Below are positions 29,908-41,039 of a stretch of DNA of 64,000 bases, in pieces; the stretch's first letter is position 1, and the number at the start of each line of letters is the position of its first letter. Made by a program: the position numbers and the translations under genes. The notes beneath the pieces were generated by a model. The model was not told the origin of the DNA. It did no database searches and saw only the letters and a list, made by a program, of their open reading frames with translations. The stretch is from Neckera pumila. Lineage: Eukaryota; Streptophyta; Bryopsida; Hypnales; Neckeraceae. The DNA is taken from positions 11,470,001 to 11,534,000 of the forward strand of contig OZ018415.1 in assembly GCA_963969595.1 (NCBI GenBank), read 5' to 3'.

Positions 29908-29945
29908 TTCTAGGGTTTTAGGGTTCTTAGGTTTTAGGGTTCAAC
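29908..29945 (+). promoter_or_regulatory. Telo-box cluster upstream of TFIIA-L
   Basis: Repeated TAGGGTTTTAGGGTT units lie about 400 bp upstream of the TFIIA-L start codon and directly before an ATG on the opposite strand (29946). Telo-boxes (AAACCCTAA) are a known promoter element of plant housekeeping and translation genes. The arrangement suggests a bidirectional promoter, which is inference. Confidence 0.5.
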
Positions 29946-30238
29946 ATGGAAGCGGAAGAGCCCGTGGATGGAGCGACGGCCCCCCGAAGCATCTGGTTCA
30001 TCTTCCCCACGTTTCTTCGTTCCTCCTGTCTGCCATCACCATCCTCTGAACAAGCTAGGGATTCAATCCGACCTCGCTCATATTAATTTGTCTCTTTCAT
30101 TCTCCAGCACGCGGCCAATCTGAATCCGTTTCTCAGCAAATTAAACGACGCGTTCAGCCACTGGTCGATGAAGCAGGGGCACGCGAGAAGGAAAGTGCAC
30201 GTCGCAATGGCCTCCAGCACCGAGTTCCAGCCGCAGTG
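29946..30238 (+). other. Possible short spliced gene or gene 5' end, unrecognised
   Basis: An ATG (MEAEEPVDGATAPRS) follows the telo-box cluster. After a pyrimidine-rich tract ending TTCTCCAG at about 30108, a 43-codon open stretch runs to TGA at 30238. It includes NPFLSKLNDAF and GHARRKVHVAMASS. A phase-0 donor at CCC|GTGGAT would join MEAEEP to it. Composition is gene-like and unlike the flanking repeats. The protein is not recognised. It may be a small gene or the 5' remnant of one. Confidence 0.3.
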
Positions 30239-31352
30239 ACTCAGATCACGAAACAGCTTTGAGAGCTAGAATCTTCGGCCTTGAGAGCTAGAATCTTCAG
30301 TTGAAGCGCCTAGCGTTGGATTTGAACGCCCAAATACGGACGCTCCAACGCCCAGATTCGGACGCCTAGCGCAATTGGTTTCTGTATTAAATTTAAGAAA
30401 CCAAGGTGCGCAAACTCTCCTTCGTTCACAAACGGAAAGTGTCGAGTGCCATCTTCCTTGGCGAGGCGGCTCTTATATAGGGGTGGAGGGACGTGAGGCC
30501 CACGCAAAGTCACTGGAGTCCGGTGACGAAGGGCCAATGTGAACTGACCCCCTCGCTCGGTTAGTTTCGGAACCGCATGTTTCACTTCTGCAGGTGTTCT
30601 CTATCTTCTCCATCGTGGAGTGGCTATCGGGAAAAAAAATGGGTTGATTTAGAGGTGGACTAGTGTGCCCTGTGCCGTTGCCACAGTCAAAACGAAAGGA
30701 AAAGTCATATTTTTTATTTTTATTGATATAAAAATTTCAAAATTTGATAACATTCACACCGTCATTCCAAATGTCACGAAACAAAGCCCATCTCCCCTTC
30801 CTCGTCAAGAGCTTTCCAATGGTACCAAGAACGCAACCAAATCCAAAGTAAAAGTAATATTCTAATTTTTTTATTTATAAATACTTCAAAATTCAATAAC
30901 TTTTGCACCATAGGTCCAAACACCACAAAACCAAGCCAGTGCACCCTTCCTTGCCGAGAGCTTTCTGACGGTACCAAGCACGTAGCCGGGGGACATAGAG
31001 TTCGGAAAATCTCAATGTAACAAAACAAACAAATTAGGTATCTAAATATAGGTAAAAAAACTATGCTAACTTAATAGATGGATAGATAGAATAGATGGAT
31101 CTGGTCGTGTTGCTTCCGTGACTATCTGGATTTTACTGTCTGGATTAAAGTATTCTTGTACACACTAGAAGCTTAGATACCGCTTATTATTGGTATTTGA
31201 CGTGAGTATTATGATTTGATTTGCAAAACAAATTTCATCATCCTTTCTCATATACCATAATTGTTCTATTGCTATCTATCTCAAAATTCTAGACAACAAT
31301 ATTAGATTTGTTTCACAAAGATTTTTGCAGTCTATTAATGAGCGGTTTGTAC
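30239..31352. other. Intergenic stretch with short duplications and a dispersed repeat
   Basis: TTGAGAGCTAGAATCTTC is tandemly duplicated at about 30259-30299. GC-rich phrases of the type ACGCCCA(A/G)AT(A/T)CGGACGC recur at 30327-30372. Two units of the repeat described at 30700-31035 follow. Confidence 0.5.
30700..31035 (+). repeat. Dispersed repeat R5, two tandem diverged units
   Basis: Each unit has an A/T-rich start with TCAAAATT..ATAAC, then CCAAA..CACAAAAC-like, then the core AGAGCTTTC..GGTACCAAG(A/C)ACG. Two more units with the same order lie at 59128-59500. It is non-coding. Confidence 0.65.
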
Positions 31353-32870
31353 CTGGATACTATGTAGAAGTAGACTATTTAGGTCAAAAATGCGAAGGTT
31401 TCCAAGTGTTGTTGTCACCAGCTGCGAGGTGATTGCCATCAAGACTGACAGAAATGGACCGAAATCCAACAGTTGCATCAACTGGTTCTTCAATTGCATC
31501 TGTGGAGGATATCTTTCCTTTCTGCTCTCCTAAGGAATCTGTAGTCAGATGAAATTGGGTCTCTCTATCTGCCATTATGTGCAAATGATGGTTAATAGTA
31601 CAGTAGAACTCCTCTAAATGCACCCTCTATAATTGCAAAAACCTCTCTAACTATCCGGTCTAGTGGTCCCAGTTTGAGGCGGTACTACACTAGAACTCCT
31701 TCTAAATGCACCCCTTATAATTGCAAAACCTCTCTAAAAGAATGTTGTCAGATGGTCCCAAACCTATGCATTTAGAGGAGTTCTACAATACAAATTTTTA
31801 AGAACTCGTTGGTACAAAATATTCCATTTTAAATACAAGTCACTTGGTTAAAAACCGGAGAACGTCAACTTTGTCAGTAGCCTCACAAGTGCGTCAACAT
31901 AAGAGGAAACTGAAGAGCAAGGATGGACAGAAGTAAAATAATATCTCAAGTACTATCTCCCAACAGAGGTGGGGTCAAACCTATGAAGAGTACCCCCAAA
32001 TGTTTTTGCTGTACACATTGTGTGCATGTGCGTTTTCCATTGAAGAGTAGACCGGTGAAGCTTTAGAAGTATCGTCTTGACCAAGATCAAGGTGCCACAA
32101 TTGAATGCTTCCATCAGCTGAAGATGTTGCGAAGGCTTCCCCTCCAATCACGCTATGAACATTTGTTGAGTGAAATGAGTCAGGTAAGCTCCAAGTGCAG
32201 GAACTGTGAGAAAGAAATGTACGGTATCTTCCGATCTGTGACAGGGCATCAGGACATAATCTAATCAATTTGCAGCCCTCCTCCATTTACAATCCATATA
32301 ATGCATCAATAGACTGCAGAGGACCAATACTCAAATGCGCAGAAGCGGTATGACTGGTTCAGAGGAGACCTTCTCATAGCTATGGACATCCCACACGTAC
32401 AAGCTAAGATCATTTAAAATGACAGCTTCAAGCCAAAAACGTTCCCTGTTGGGTTAGAATGTGACACATATAACTAGGAGAATGAGTGTTTTTTATTTTG
32501 CTCATTGATGACAATTAAACGTTACTCTACTCATTTTGTGCATGCCATAATCGTTGTCAAGAATGTTGAAAGGTAATGGATAAAAACTGTCTTTTCTGAG
32601 AACTGAATTCTTACCAATCTTTTGACCTTGTTGGATAAAAGTGCAGGCAATAGCATCTGGAAACTTCATTCCAGGTGTAAGACGATGACCCTAGGCCAAG
32701 TAGGCACCAACATTGGCATCTGTAAGGCCATGATGTCCATAGAGAGCAGGTCGAGGAAGAGTAGTGGAGTATTCAAGACTACCTCCCAAGAAAATTCGTA
32801 CCATCCCATCACTACCATATGCGCAAGCTACATAGCCCTCTGTAGTGGCCAATGCATATGCTTTTCGCAC
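31353..32870 (-). pseudogene. WD40-repeat protein of MAPKBP1/WDR62 type, broken copy
   Basis: Minus-strand exon-like blocks keep the family order. Block 1 (32615-32870): VRKAYALATTEGYVACAYG, SLEYSTTLPRPALYGHHG, PDAIACTF. Block 2 (about 32340-32445): DLSLYVWDV. Block 3 (about 31981-32286): FLSHSSCTW, FATSSADGSIQLWHLD. Block 4 (31353-31600): VGFRSISVSLDGNHLAAGD, then LGNLRIFDLNSL in another frame. Breaks: an in-frame TAG at 32691-32693, where family members read through, and a frameshift near 31405-31415 between the two halves of the LAAGD..LGNL blade. The frame entering block 2 also seems not to match block 1. An Emigrant-like MITE sits between blocks 3 and 4. The N-terminal and C-terminal parts are missing. 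Intact family members are scaffold proteins of well over 1000 residues. Confidence 0.75.
31601..31788 (+). mobile_element. Emigrant-like (pogo/mariner-type) MITE
   Basis: A perfect 20-bp inverted pair, GTAGAACTCCTCTAAATGCA at 31603-31622 and its complement at 31767-31786, bounds 188 bp. TA flanks both sides (31599-31600, 31789-31790). The termini CAGTAGAACTCCTCTAAA resemble the Arabidopsis Emigrant end (CAGTAAAACCTCTATAAA). The left terminus is partly duplicated inside the element (about 31690-31738). It is non-coding and inserted in the WD40 pseudogene. Confidence 0.8.
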
Positions 32871-33149
32871 CTGCTCACCCCCAAATTCAGTTGTCATTTA
32901 AAGAGATCATAATGCATTGTGGAATTGATTCCATATGTTAATAAATAGTACGCTATCAACACATTCTGCTGGCTCCATGCATGCATCAGTGATCTCATTG
33001 GTTGTGGTAAATCAATGAGATCACTAAAAAATTGAAATATGTCAAGCAAGAATGCTCTTGTATGTATCTTGTAAACTTGATGTCTTGTTTTATTATGTAA
33101 TCCTTTCACCGTAGGCCAGATCTCATATTTTTGCCTGCTATGGATGCAG

Positions 33150-33236
33150 GAGAAGAAACTTAGCATCCTGAGCTTAGCATCGGGTAAGCCAGTGCGATGT
33201 TTCAAACCTGAGGGTGACATTGGAGAACCTATCAAG
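33150..33236 (+). pseudogene. Isolated WD40 exon on the opposite strand
   Basis: An open 29-codon block is bounded by GGATGCAG and GTAAAC splice-like sites. It reads KKLSILSLASGKPVRCFK and GDIGEPIK. In MAPKBP1/WDR62-type proteins this blade (GK..R.YNTVNGK..K..KGSQGDEG in the human relative) lies C-terminal to the blades at 31353-32870. Here it lies upstream and inverted relative to them. No neighbouring exons were found on the plus strand. Confidence 0.6.
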
Positions 33237-35094
33237 GTAAACTACAACTCATTAGTATCAAATCTCGAGAGTAACTACTTCAGACCTACGAGCAGCATTA
33301 AAACAAATCACCTCTTATGTTTATCATTTTAACACTTTAATGCTTAAGAGGCCCAATCAGGGTTGATTTTCTACTTATGGGTCACTGGTGTTCAAGGAAA
33401 GTTCTGGGCTAGTGAGGCAGAGAAATCACAGTAAGAGTTTGAATGGAACAAATCACATTTTTGTTGATAATATGACCTACCGATTGTTAACTTCTTTTGG
33501 CAATGGTCCATGTAGGCTTTAAAGGGTTATTACTCTTAATGTTGAGTTCGTTTAGAGAGATATTTAACCTGGAATGGATTTATCGTTTATCGTGAAATAT
33601 AGGTACGGATGGATGCAAGTGAGTCGTATGTGGTGTGTTAGAATTTAGATAGATGTTTGTGAATCTACACAGATGTTCTAATGCACTTCTGAAGCAACTA
33701 TGTATCCAGAAGATGCAATCTATGATTCATCGTCTGGGTATTAACTATATGTTCAACTATCCACAATAAGAGAAGTTTGTCAATTTTTATGCTAATTTGG
33801 ATAATGTTTTTCCTTGTAGCGAGTGTAAGATTTTTTGTAAAAATATCATTGAGATCTTTGTTTTCTCGATGCAAGGACCCCTACCAATGCTTCTGGAAGG
33901 ACAAATACAAAATGGGCATAATTCTTGGTTATGTATCCAACAACTAAGTTCTTTTTGCTCTACCCTCATAGACTATGTAGTACATTTTTCCCAATGTGAA
34001 AACTTAAGAAAAAGTCTACATCATAATTGAGTGCTCTACTGACAATATTTGCTTAGTTGAAAGATAATGCACATAGAGAGAGGAGTGTATGGTATGTACG
34101 TGGTTATTCATTTTGAATTCAAGCAAGATTGTTAGATTTGAAGAACATTGCATGCTAATGTATTGTTCTTATTTTCAGGTGGGTGCCTCCAAATGCGCCA
34201 CTGACCCTAAACCGCCATTTTCACTTTGTATACATTTCCAAAATCAATTATATACCTATGTGGAAGAAACTATTTTAGAACCAAACTTTATTCCTTCATA
34301 ACTTTTGGATACAATATCCAAATGTCACGTTCTTTGGTATGTTGGAACCTCCTTGCACTTGCCAACAAAAAAAAATGAAAATTTAACCATAGTAACTTGG
34401 CACAGTTTGTGGCAAAAAGTGGCGATTTGGAGGGTACCCACCTTAGTTTGTTGTCATAAATAGTGGACTTCATAATCTAACTATCTAATAGCCTCTTACA
34501 GAAGGACACTATGCCAGTCACACACATGAGTGTAGTACTTGGATCTCTAGAGGTTTTGACACAAACTTGTAGTTCGATTGGCACTGTAAGCATAGACAGT
34601 GTTCATGTATACAACATGAAACGTTGCATGATGAAGGACTTGCATGAAAGCTTGTTCATCCTTAACTTGGTTGAAGTTTCTGTTAATTGATGTTGTTCAC
34701 ATGAAATGAAGCAAATGTGGAGGGCATTTTTAAGAAAGGGAAGAGACATGAATGGAAAGTGATAGAACTTGCACCCAGAGTTGTTCATGAAAGAAGTGAT
34801 CTTCAACAATATTGTATGTACCCTTCTCTCCTTTGAATTCCTTCAAACAACGTACCACCCTTAATTCTAGTATTTGGTGGTAATGTAGTCATCCCATGAA
34901 AATTTCAGAGTTGGATGGCAAGCTGGGCGGAACGTCCTCGTAATGCAGACTGCTCCACTCACGTACTTAGGTTCTCTTTCAAGCTGAATTTGGTATGGGG
35001 TGGAACACTTCGGGAGAAAATCCGCTTATGATCAATCCCTCTTCTCTACCTCGGGGGGGGGGGAACTAAATTATAATAGACAGGGTTGTGCGGC
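33237..35094. other. Intergenic stretch, no gene recognised
   Basis: Only short ORFs without family resemblance are present. A G12 run lies at about 35053-35063 just before the tandem array. Confidence 0.5.
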
Positions 35095-35236
35095 ATAATA
35101 AGTCAATTAAGACTTTTTTATTTATTTATATATAATAACTTATAATAAGTCAATTAAGACTTTTTTATTCATTTATATATAATAACTTATAATAAGTCAA
35201 TTAAGACTTGTTTACTCATTTATAATAACTAATAAT
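35095..35236. repeat. 47-bp tandem repeat, about 2.8 units
   Basis: AAGTCAATTAAGACTT recurs at 35100, 35147 and 35194, exactly 47 bp apart. Spacers are near-identical AT-rich DNA (ATTTATATATAATAACTTAT). The third unit is degenerate at its end. Confidence 0.9.
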
Positions 35237-35360
35237 GAATGAAGGTTCTTATTATGCCCTTATCATTGTTGTCACATTGGGCAAGTTAGGATCAAAGAAT
35301 GTCCTTAATGGGCGGATATATCGGACTATTCAAATAGATTGGACGGACAATGTGACCATC

Positions 35361-36294
35361 TTAACCCCTAAAGTTTCATGACTATGTTCTCACCAAAAAC
35401 GCTCCAAAACTGCCATTTCTAATACAACTACCAAATTTTTGGAAAAAAACAATTTTTGACACATGTAACCATAGGATCTTGTAGTATGATATTTTGAAAA
35501 CATGTGGTAAAAATTTCAGAAAACTCCACCGTGTGGATCATAAGATATAAGCATTCAAAGTCTTGAAAATCATTTTTTCAATCCTGCGAAAAACCGGGCA
35601 GCTGCACTTTGCAAGCTCACTTTTCAATGAAAAAATGACGACAAAGGTGGTGCTTCTTTGAATTCAGTTTTCTAAACAAGTTGTCTATATGCTTGAAAAA
35701 TTTCACATCATTTGGAATTGTAAAACATATAGGAAAAAAATAGTAAGTAGAAAGAAGTAGAAATGATTCAAAATACTAAATTGTTAAAATTTTAATCATG
35801 GAATTTAAAAATACCTATCCCAACGGTTGTAATGTTGTAATAATCAATTTACATCCTAGGATTTTTTTTTTTTCCCAAAAAATTGAAAATTGAGTTAAAT
35901 AAACGACTTTAAAATTTTTTTTAGAGTAGACAATCCATAACTGCCCGCAAACCAAAAACCCTCATAACTTTTGACTCATTGATTGAAATGGAAAGAATCA
36001 AAGCTTTTTAAATATATATATATAAATGTAGAGAACCAATTTCAAAAAAAAATTCCGGAAAAAATGATTTTTTCTGATCTGCCCAAACTGCCCGGTTACG
36101 AAAAAAAGCAACATATTAGGTTACAACTTTTGACTCGTATTTCAAAATGTCATGAAACTTGGTACACATGAAGATATTCCTCGCCCCCACCTTCTATTAA
36201 AATTTCAGCCTCAAATATGGATATCTCTAGTCACCCGTACCTGCCCAAAATTTCCATACGGCCAAAAAACGCATGTTGGTCCTTTAGGGGTTAA
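35361..36294 (+). mobile_element. TTAA-flanked element, type B, uninterrupted 934-bp copy
   Basis: The ends are TTAACCCCTAAAG (35361-35373) and GGTCCTTTAGGGGTTAA (36278-36294). Nearly the whole length matches 45164-46095 in inverted orientation and 38688-40374 without its insertions. The longest ORF is about 76 codons, so it is non-autonomous. It makes a good reference copy for the family. Confidence 0.9.
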
Positions 36295-36681
36295 AGTAGT
36301 CACATTAGGCAAGTTAGGATCATTGGACGTCTCGGAGGGGCGGGCAATCGGACAGTTTGGACGGCCAGTCCGTCCAATGTGATAACTATGGCCTTTATTA
36401 CATTAAATTTTTTATAATAAGTTCTAAGATTCAAGGACCTTCTTGTCTTCACACCCTTGCATAATAAAATGCCTTATTTTTCACTTATTATATATTTTAT
36501 CTAATTATAAATATACATTTTTTATATCCCAAATTCATATTCTAAAAGCTCTCAATGTCTTCTTTCCAATGAGATACTTCCTTTACGTGGCTGGCCACAT
36601 GGTCAACCAACTCTAGGCCGTGAGGAGTTAAAGTCAAGATTTGAAGCAGATTTCTGAATTTGTCATCTGGAATGGATGCCA

Positions 36682-36965
36682 CATTAGATGATATTTGGGG
36701 GTCTTGGAGGGCCGTTTCAGGCTTGTTCCCTGATATGCCTAAATTCAATGAACGCCGGTACGGGGGTGTCAAAAAAAAAAAAAAACGAAAAAATAAAAAA
36801 TAATTTTTTTTACCAAAAAAATTAAATTAAATTAAATTAAAAAAATGACGTGGCAATCGCTTGACTATGTCAGCCAGCTGCTGCTGCTGCGTTCCCACAG
36901 TCTGGGAACGCAGCAGACAACAAGGGAATTCGGAGCCCTCCAAGACCTCCGAATCTCATCTAATG
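36682..36965 (-). mobile_element. MITE family M1, copy 2
   Basis: CATTAGATGATATTTGGGGG at the left and CCGAATCTCATCTAATG at the right, in inverse orientation to copies 1 and 3. Shared interior: CGGTACGGGGGTGTC, GCCACGTCA (inverted) and CTGCTGCTGCGTTCCC, plus a TTAAA-type run. Confidence 0.8.
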
Positions 36966-38418
36966 TCTTCAAGAAGGCTCAAATCCATCCAATGGAGGCT
37001 TCATTAGTTTACAAATAATTATGTGTCAATGTCCCCAAGGATTTGCTTTGCAATTGCCACATATCATCATAGTTATAAGTGATTAAATCATAGTATTTTG
37101 TAAAACAAGACATAATAAATCTCCATATAATAAATGGGAGTCACTCTCCCAGATTCTCTACTATCTTTTCAACAAAGGATCTTCGTTGCCTACTTCGTCA
37201 TTCAATTCTTCACAGAAGTTTCATTCTTATGACGGTATTCCGCTTAGCTTGAGAGGTTGCCTACACTAAGCGAAAGAGATGTCCAACTGCCATGCAACCT
37301 TTCTCTTACCTCAGAAATGTCCAGCACAGCTACACTCATGAAATTTCCTCTGCTCGATTCGTTGACCATCTTCTGAAATTTTGCTTTAGATTACTCAATC
37401 TTTCATGACAAAAAAATAACATTAGCCTTGAATGAAGCTAAATTATAATAGAGCCCATGATAGTACCACTAAGATAACTACACCTAAAATCGCACAAATA
37501 AGCAATTCAGCATGGTTCCCGTTATTATATTGACTTTTTGGTGGGATCTTGTTGGTAGTCAAACGAGGATTCTAGATTATCTTGGAATGCATTTTTTAGA
37601 CACCGTGTGAATAAACTACAAATTTTGAAAGTGCTGAAAATAGGGTTTAGGGCAACCAACCAAAGACTCTCATGAATAGTGGAAGTACATTTAGGCAAGA
37701 ATCTAAATTGTGCGGTTTTAGAAAGCGGTTGAAATTAGGTGTAGCTACCTTATCTTTCAAGGTCCCATCCGTCTAAAACATTTTGGATGAAAAGAGTTTC
37801 TTCTTTGCCATTGATTGAATATAAAAATCGTCCATTGGACCCAAATGGACTGTGGTGTTTTTGTAAGGCTAAGGGGTTAAGGTGGAAATACCTACAATGA
37901 TCAAGATAAAAAATTCAGATTTATTGGAGGAACCTCTTTCTTGAAAGAATCTCTACAATATTAGGAAAATTTCAGCCCTGGAAGGGGCCACAAGAGATGG
38001 TGCAACTATGGATTTTATTTTATTTATTTTTTAATTCGGGATTTGACGTGGCATGAGTGATGCCACGTTAGTGCTATTGGTGCCACATTAGCACCACATC
38101 AGATTGAAAAATTAATGATTAATTAATTTTTTTTTCTATAAATGCACCCGAGGGGGCCAAAAATCAGAAATTGAGGACCCATTTGAGGGCTAAATTTTTT
38201 TCTTATGACTATTAGCAATTGAAAATCATGAATTTAAAAGAAAAAAACTATAATTTTTAAATAAGACATATAACTTCTATGAATTTTCAAAAAAACCCTC
38301 CATAGGCTACTAAATCTATAATATAGCTTTGTACTAAAACCAAAAATCAGAAAAATCAACAATCAACCAATTACAGTTAAATATTTGAATGATTTAATGT
38401 CACTTTGGAGAAAACGGT
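36966..38418. other. Intergenic stretch, no gene recognised apart from MITE M2 copy 2
   Basis: Moderately AT-rich. No ORF of length or family resemblance was found. Confidence 0.5.
37959..38208 (+). mobile_element. MITE family M2, copy 2
   Basis: The ends TATTAGGAAAATTTCAGCCC and GAGGGCTAAATTTTTTTCTTATG are slightly worn versions of the M2 termini. The interior has GACGTGGCATGAGTGATGCCAC, an inverted pair as in M1, and several GTGCCAC/TTAGCAC repeats. Confidence 0.65.
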
Positions 38419-38687
38419 TTAACCCCTAAAGTACCAAGTTGTGTTTTTTTGCAACATAGCAATTTTAATGGCAGCTCAAGTTCTATTAAAATTTTATTTT
38501 ATTTCTTTGAAATCTCACATAACATGGAGACAATTCTTTTTTAAGGCCCAACAATTTCATAACTTTTGACTACATGGTTAAAAATTATTGTATCATATGT
38601 AGTTTTTTTCCTTAGTTGGGCAATCCGAGCAAATAAAATAAAATAAAAATTATAAACAAAAATTTGAACTTGGTTTTCTAGATTTAT

Positions 38688-40374
38688 CCCCTAAAGTTCC
38701 TTGACTATGTTTTCACCAAAAATGCTCCAAAACTGCCATTTCTAATACAAGTACCAAATTTTTGAAGAATATCACTTTGGAACACATGTAACCATAGGAT
38801 CTTGTAGTACTCTAGTTCAAGAAGATATATGTAAAAACTTAAAAAATTTCCACCGTGTAGATTGCAAGATATTAGCATTTGAAGTGGCAAAATCCTTTTT
38901 GGGGGCCCTACAAAAAAATGGGCAGCTGCACTTCATAAGGTCAAACCATTATGAAAAAATTTCCAAAATGGTTGTGCTTCTTTGGATTCATTCTTCAAGG
39001 CAAGCTGGCTACATGCTTGAAAATTTTCAAATCATTTGGAATTGTACAACATACAGGAAAAGAACAGAAAGTAGAAAGAAGGAGAAAATGATTCAAAATA
39101 CTGACATTAGAGAAAAAATCAGCCCTTGGGGGGGCCATTCCAAATTGCTATTTCAAGCATCGCTTGTCAACTTGGAAAAGTTCCCTTGGACAGCAGTTAG
39201 AGTGTATGACTACTCGCCGGAGCAGTTAGATTTTGCAGATTTTTATTTTTATTTTTTTAAAATTAAAAAACAAACTATATATATATTTTTATTTATTTTA
39301 TATTTTATATTTTTTTATTCAAAAATCTGGGTTCCTGTGCCACTGTCACAACAGTTTTAGCTGCGCGGAAATAGGAGAAAAACTATTTTTTCAGCCCCTT
39401 AAAATAAATTTCAAGGTACCAAAGGTGTCCATCGAGCAGCCCTCTAAAGGGCTGATTTTTTCTCTAATGATTGTTGAGAATTTTGTTTTGGAATTGAAAA
39501 ATGCCAATCCCAATGGTTGTAATGTTGTCATAAACAATCTAAAGTAAACCCCCCCATAACCGACCAAATAATAAATTCCGACATGAACTGGAGTAGTGAA
39601 GGCAAAACATATATTTTTCAGAGTTACATCAATAGAAATGACATGGATTGCAAAAAAAAATTGTAATTTTATCGCTTGAATTGAAATTACTATGAATTTT
39701 GGGAGGCAAAAAGTGCGCCGGACCCATAGCCAATGTGTAGAGTCTTCCAATTCCGATCATTCAATAACTTTTTATCTAATCATTATTTCCTATTTTTTTT
39801 TCACAACTTGGTACATGTGCCACATATTTATTAGTTCCAACCTTGAAAACGGGAAAAAACTGCATTCTAAGCGTGGTCGAAAATACATGCACCTATAGAT
39901 TGGGAATGGATCAGTGGTTGGGAATGGGGGGAGTTACTGTGCATTCTATGGTTTTATTTTTTCAAAAAATATTGAAAGTTGAGCAAAATAAACAACTTCA
40001 AAGTTTATTTTACAATAGAGAATCTATAACTGTCCGCAAATAAAAACTCCTCATAACTTTTGACTCATTGATCAAAATAGAATGATTCTAAGCTTTCCAC
40101 ATATATATAAATCTAATAAATCAATTTCAAATTTTTATTTTTGAAAAAAGTGATTTATTATGATCTGCCTAGACTGCCTAGTAACAAAAAAAAGTAACAT
40201 ATTAGGCCATAATTTTTTACTAACATTTCCAAATGTCCCGAAATTTAGTGCGTATGAAAGATATCCTTGTCCCCACCTTCAAAAAATTTCAACCCAAAAT
40301 ATGCAAATCTCTAGTCACACGTACATGCCTAAAATTTCTATGTAGCCAAAAAACACATATTGGTCCTTTGGGGG
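38688..40374 (+). mobile_element. TTAA-family element inserted at TTAT, itself interrupted
   Basis: It starts CCCCTAAAGTTCC and ends GGTCCTTTGGGGG. TTAT precedes it (38684-38687) and TTAT follows it (40375-40378), as a direct repeat. It is type B, interrupted by MITE M2 (39105-39469) and by extra sequence of unknown origin at about 39540-39920. It is non-coding; ORFs up to 158 codons span unrelated repeat segments and are chance. Confidence 0.8.
39105..39469 (+). mobile_element. MITE family M2, copy 3
   Basis: Inverted termini CATTAGAGAAAAAATCAGCC and GGCTGATTTTTTCTCTAATG are nearly perfect over 23 bp. Total 365 bp. It splits the type B interior between ..CAAAATACTGA and ATTGTTGAGAA.., which is continuous (AAAATACTAAATTGTTAAAA) at 35778-35797. 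Confidence 0.85.
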
Positions 40375-41039
40375 TTATATATACATAGAAAGCTTTGAAT
40401 CATTCCATTTTGATCAATGAGATGAAAGTTTTGAGAAGTTTTAGTTTGCGGGCAGATATAAATTCTCTACTCTAAAATAACACTGAAGTTGTTTATTTAA
40501 TTCAGTTTTCAATATTTTCTAAAAAAAAATAAAATCATAAGATGTAAATTTTTTATTACAACATCACAACCATTGGAATTGGCATTTTCAATTCCATAAC
40601 TAAATTCTTAATATTTAAGTATTTTAATCAATCATTCTCTATTTCTTTCTACTTATTGTTTTTTTCTATATATTGTACAATTTGAAAATAATCAAACATG
40701 TAGCCAACTTGCCTCAAGGAATCAATCCAAAGAAGCACCGTCAATATAGAAATCTTTCATCCAAATGTGACCTTGTGAAGAGCACCTGCCCAATGATTTT
40801 TGTCAATTTCAACACTAACATTTTGCAATCCACAAGGTGGAAAGTTCTGAAATTTTCTCTACATCTACTCAAACCAACATACTACAAGATCCTATGGTTA
40901 AATGTGTTCAAAAATAGTTTTTTTTCTAAAATTTGGTACTTATACTAAAAATGGCAATTTTAGAGCGATTTTGATGAAAACATAATCAAAGCACTTCAAT
41001 GGTAAATGGAAGTCTACTTGTCAAGAGGGAAAATTAGAA

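Larger units (their letters stand above)
38419..41002 (-). mobile_element. Host TTAA-flanked element, variant C, carrying nested insertions
   Basis: The left end TTAACCCCTAAAGTACC and the next 200 bp match, inverted, the right end at 22250-22445. The host interior stops at ..TTCTAGATTTAT (38687) and resumes at ATATACATAGAAAGC (40379). The worn right end is at about 40985-41002. Host sequence alone is about 0.9 kb, like other full copies. Confidence 0.75.

Noticed and set aside
38884..39360. 158-codon ORF
   Set aside because: It runs from a type B transposon interior into an M2 MITE, so it spans two unrelated non-coding repeats.
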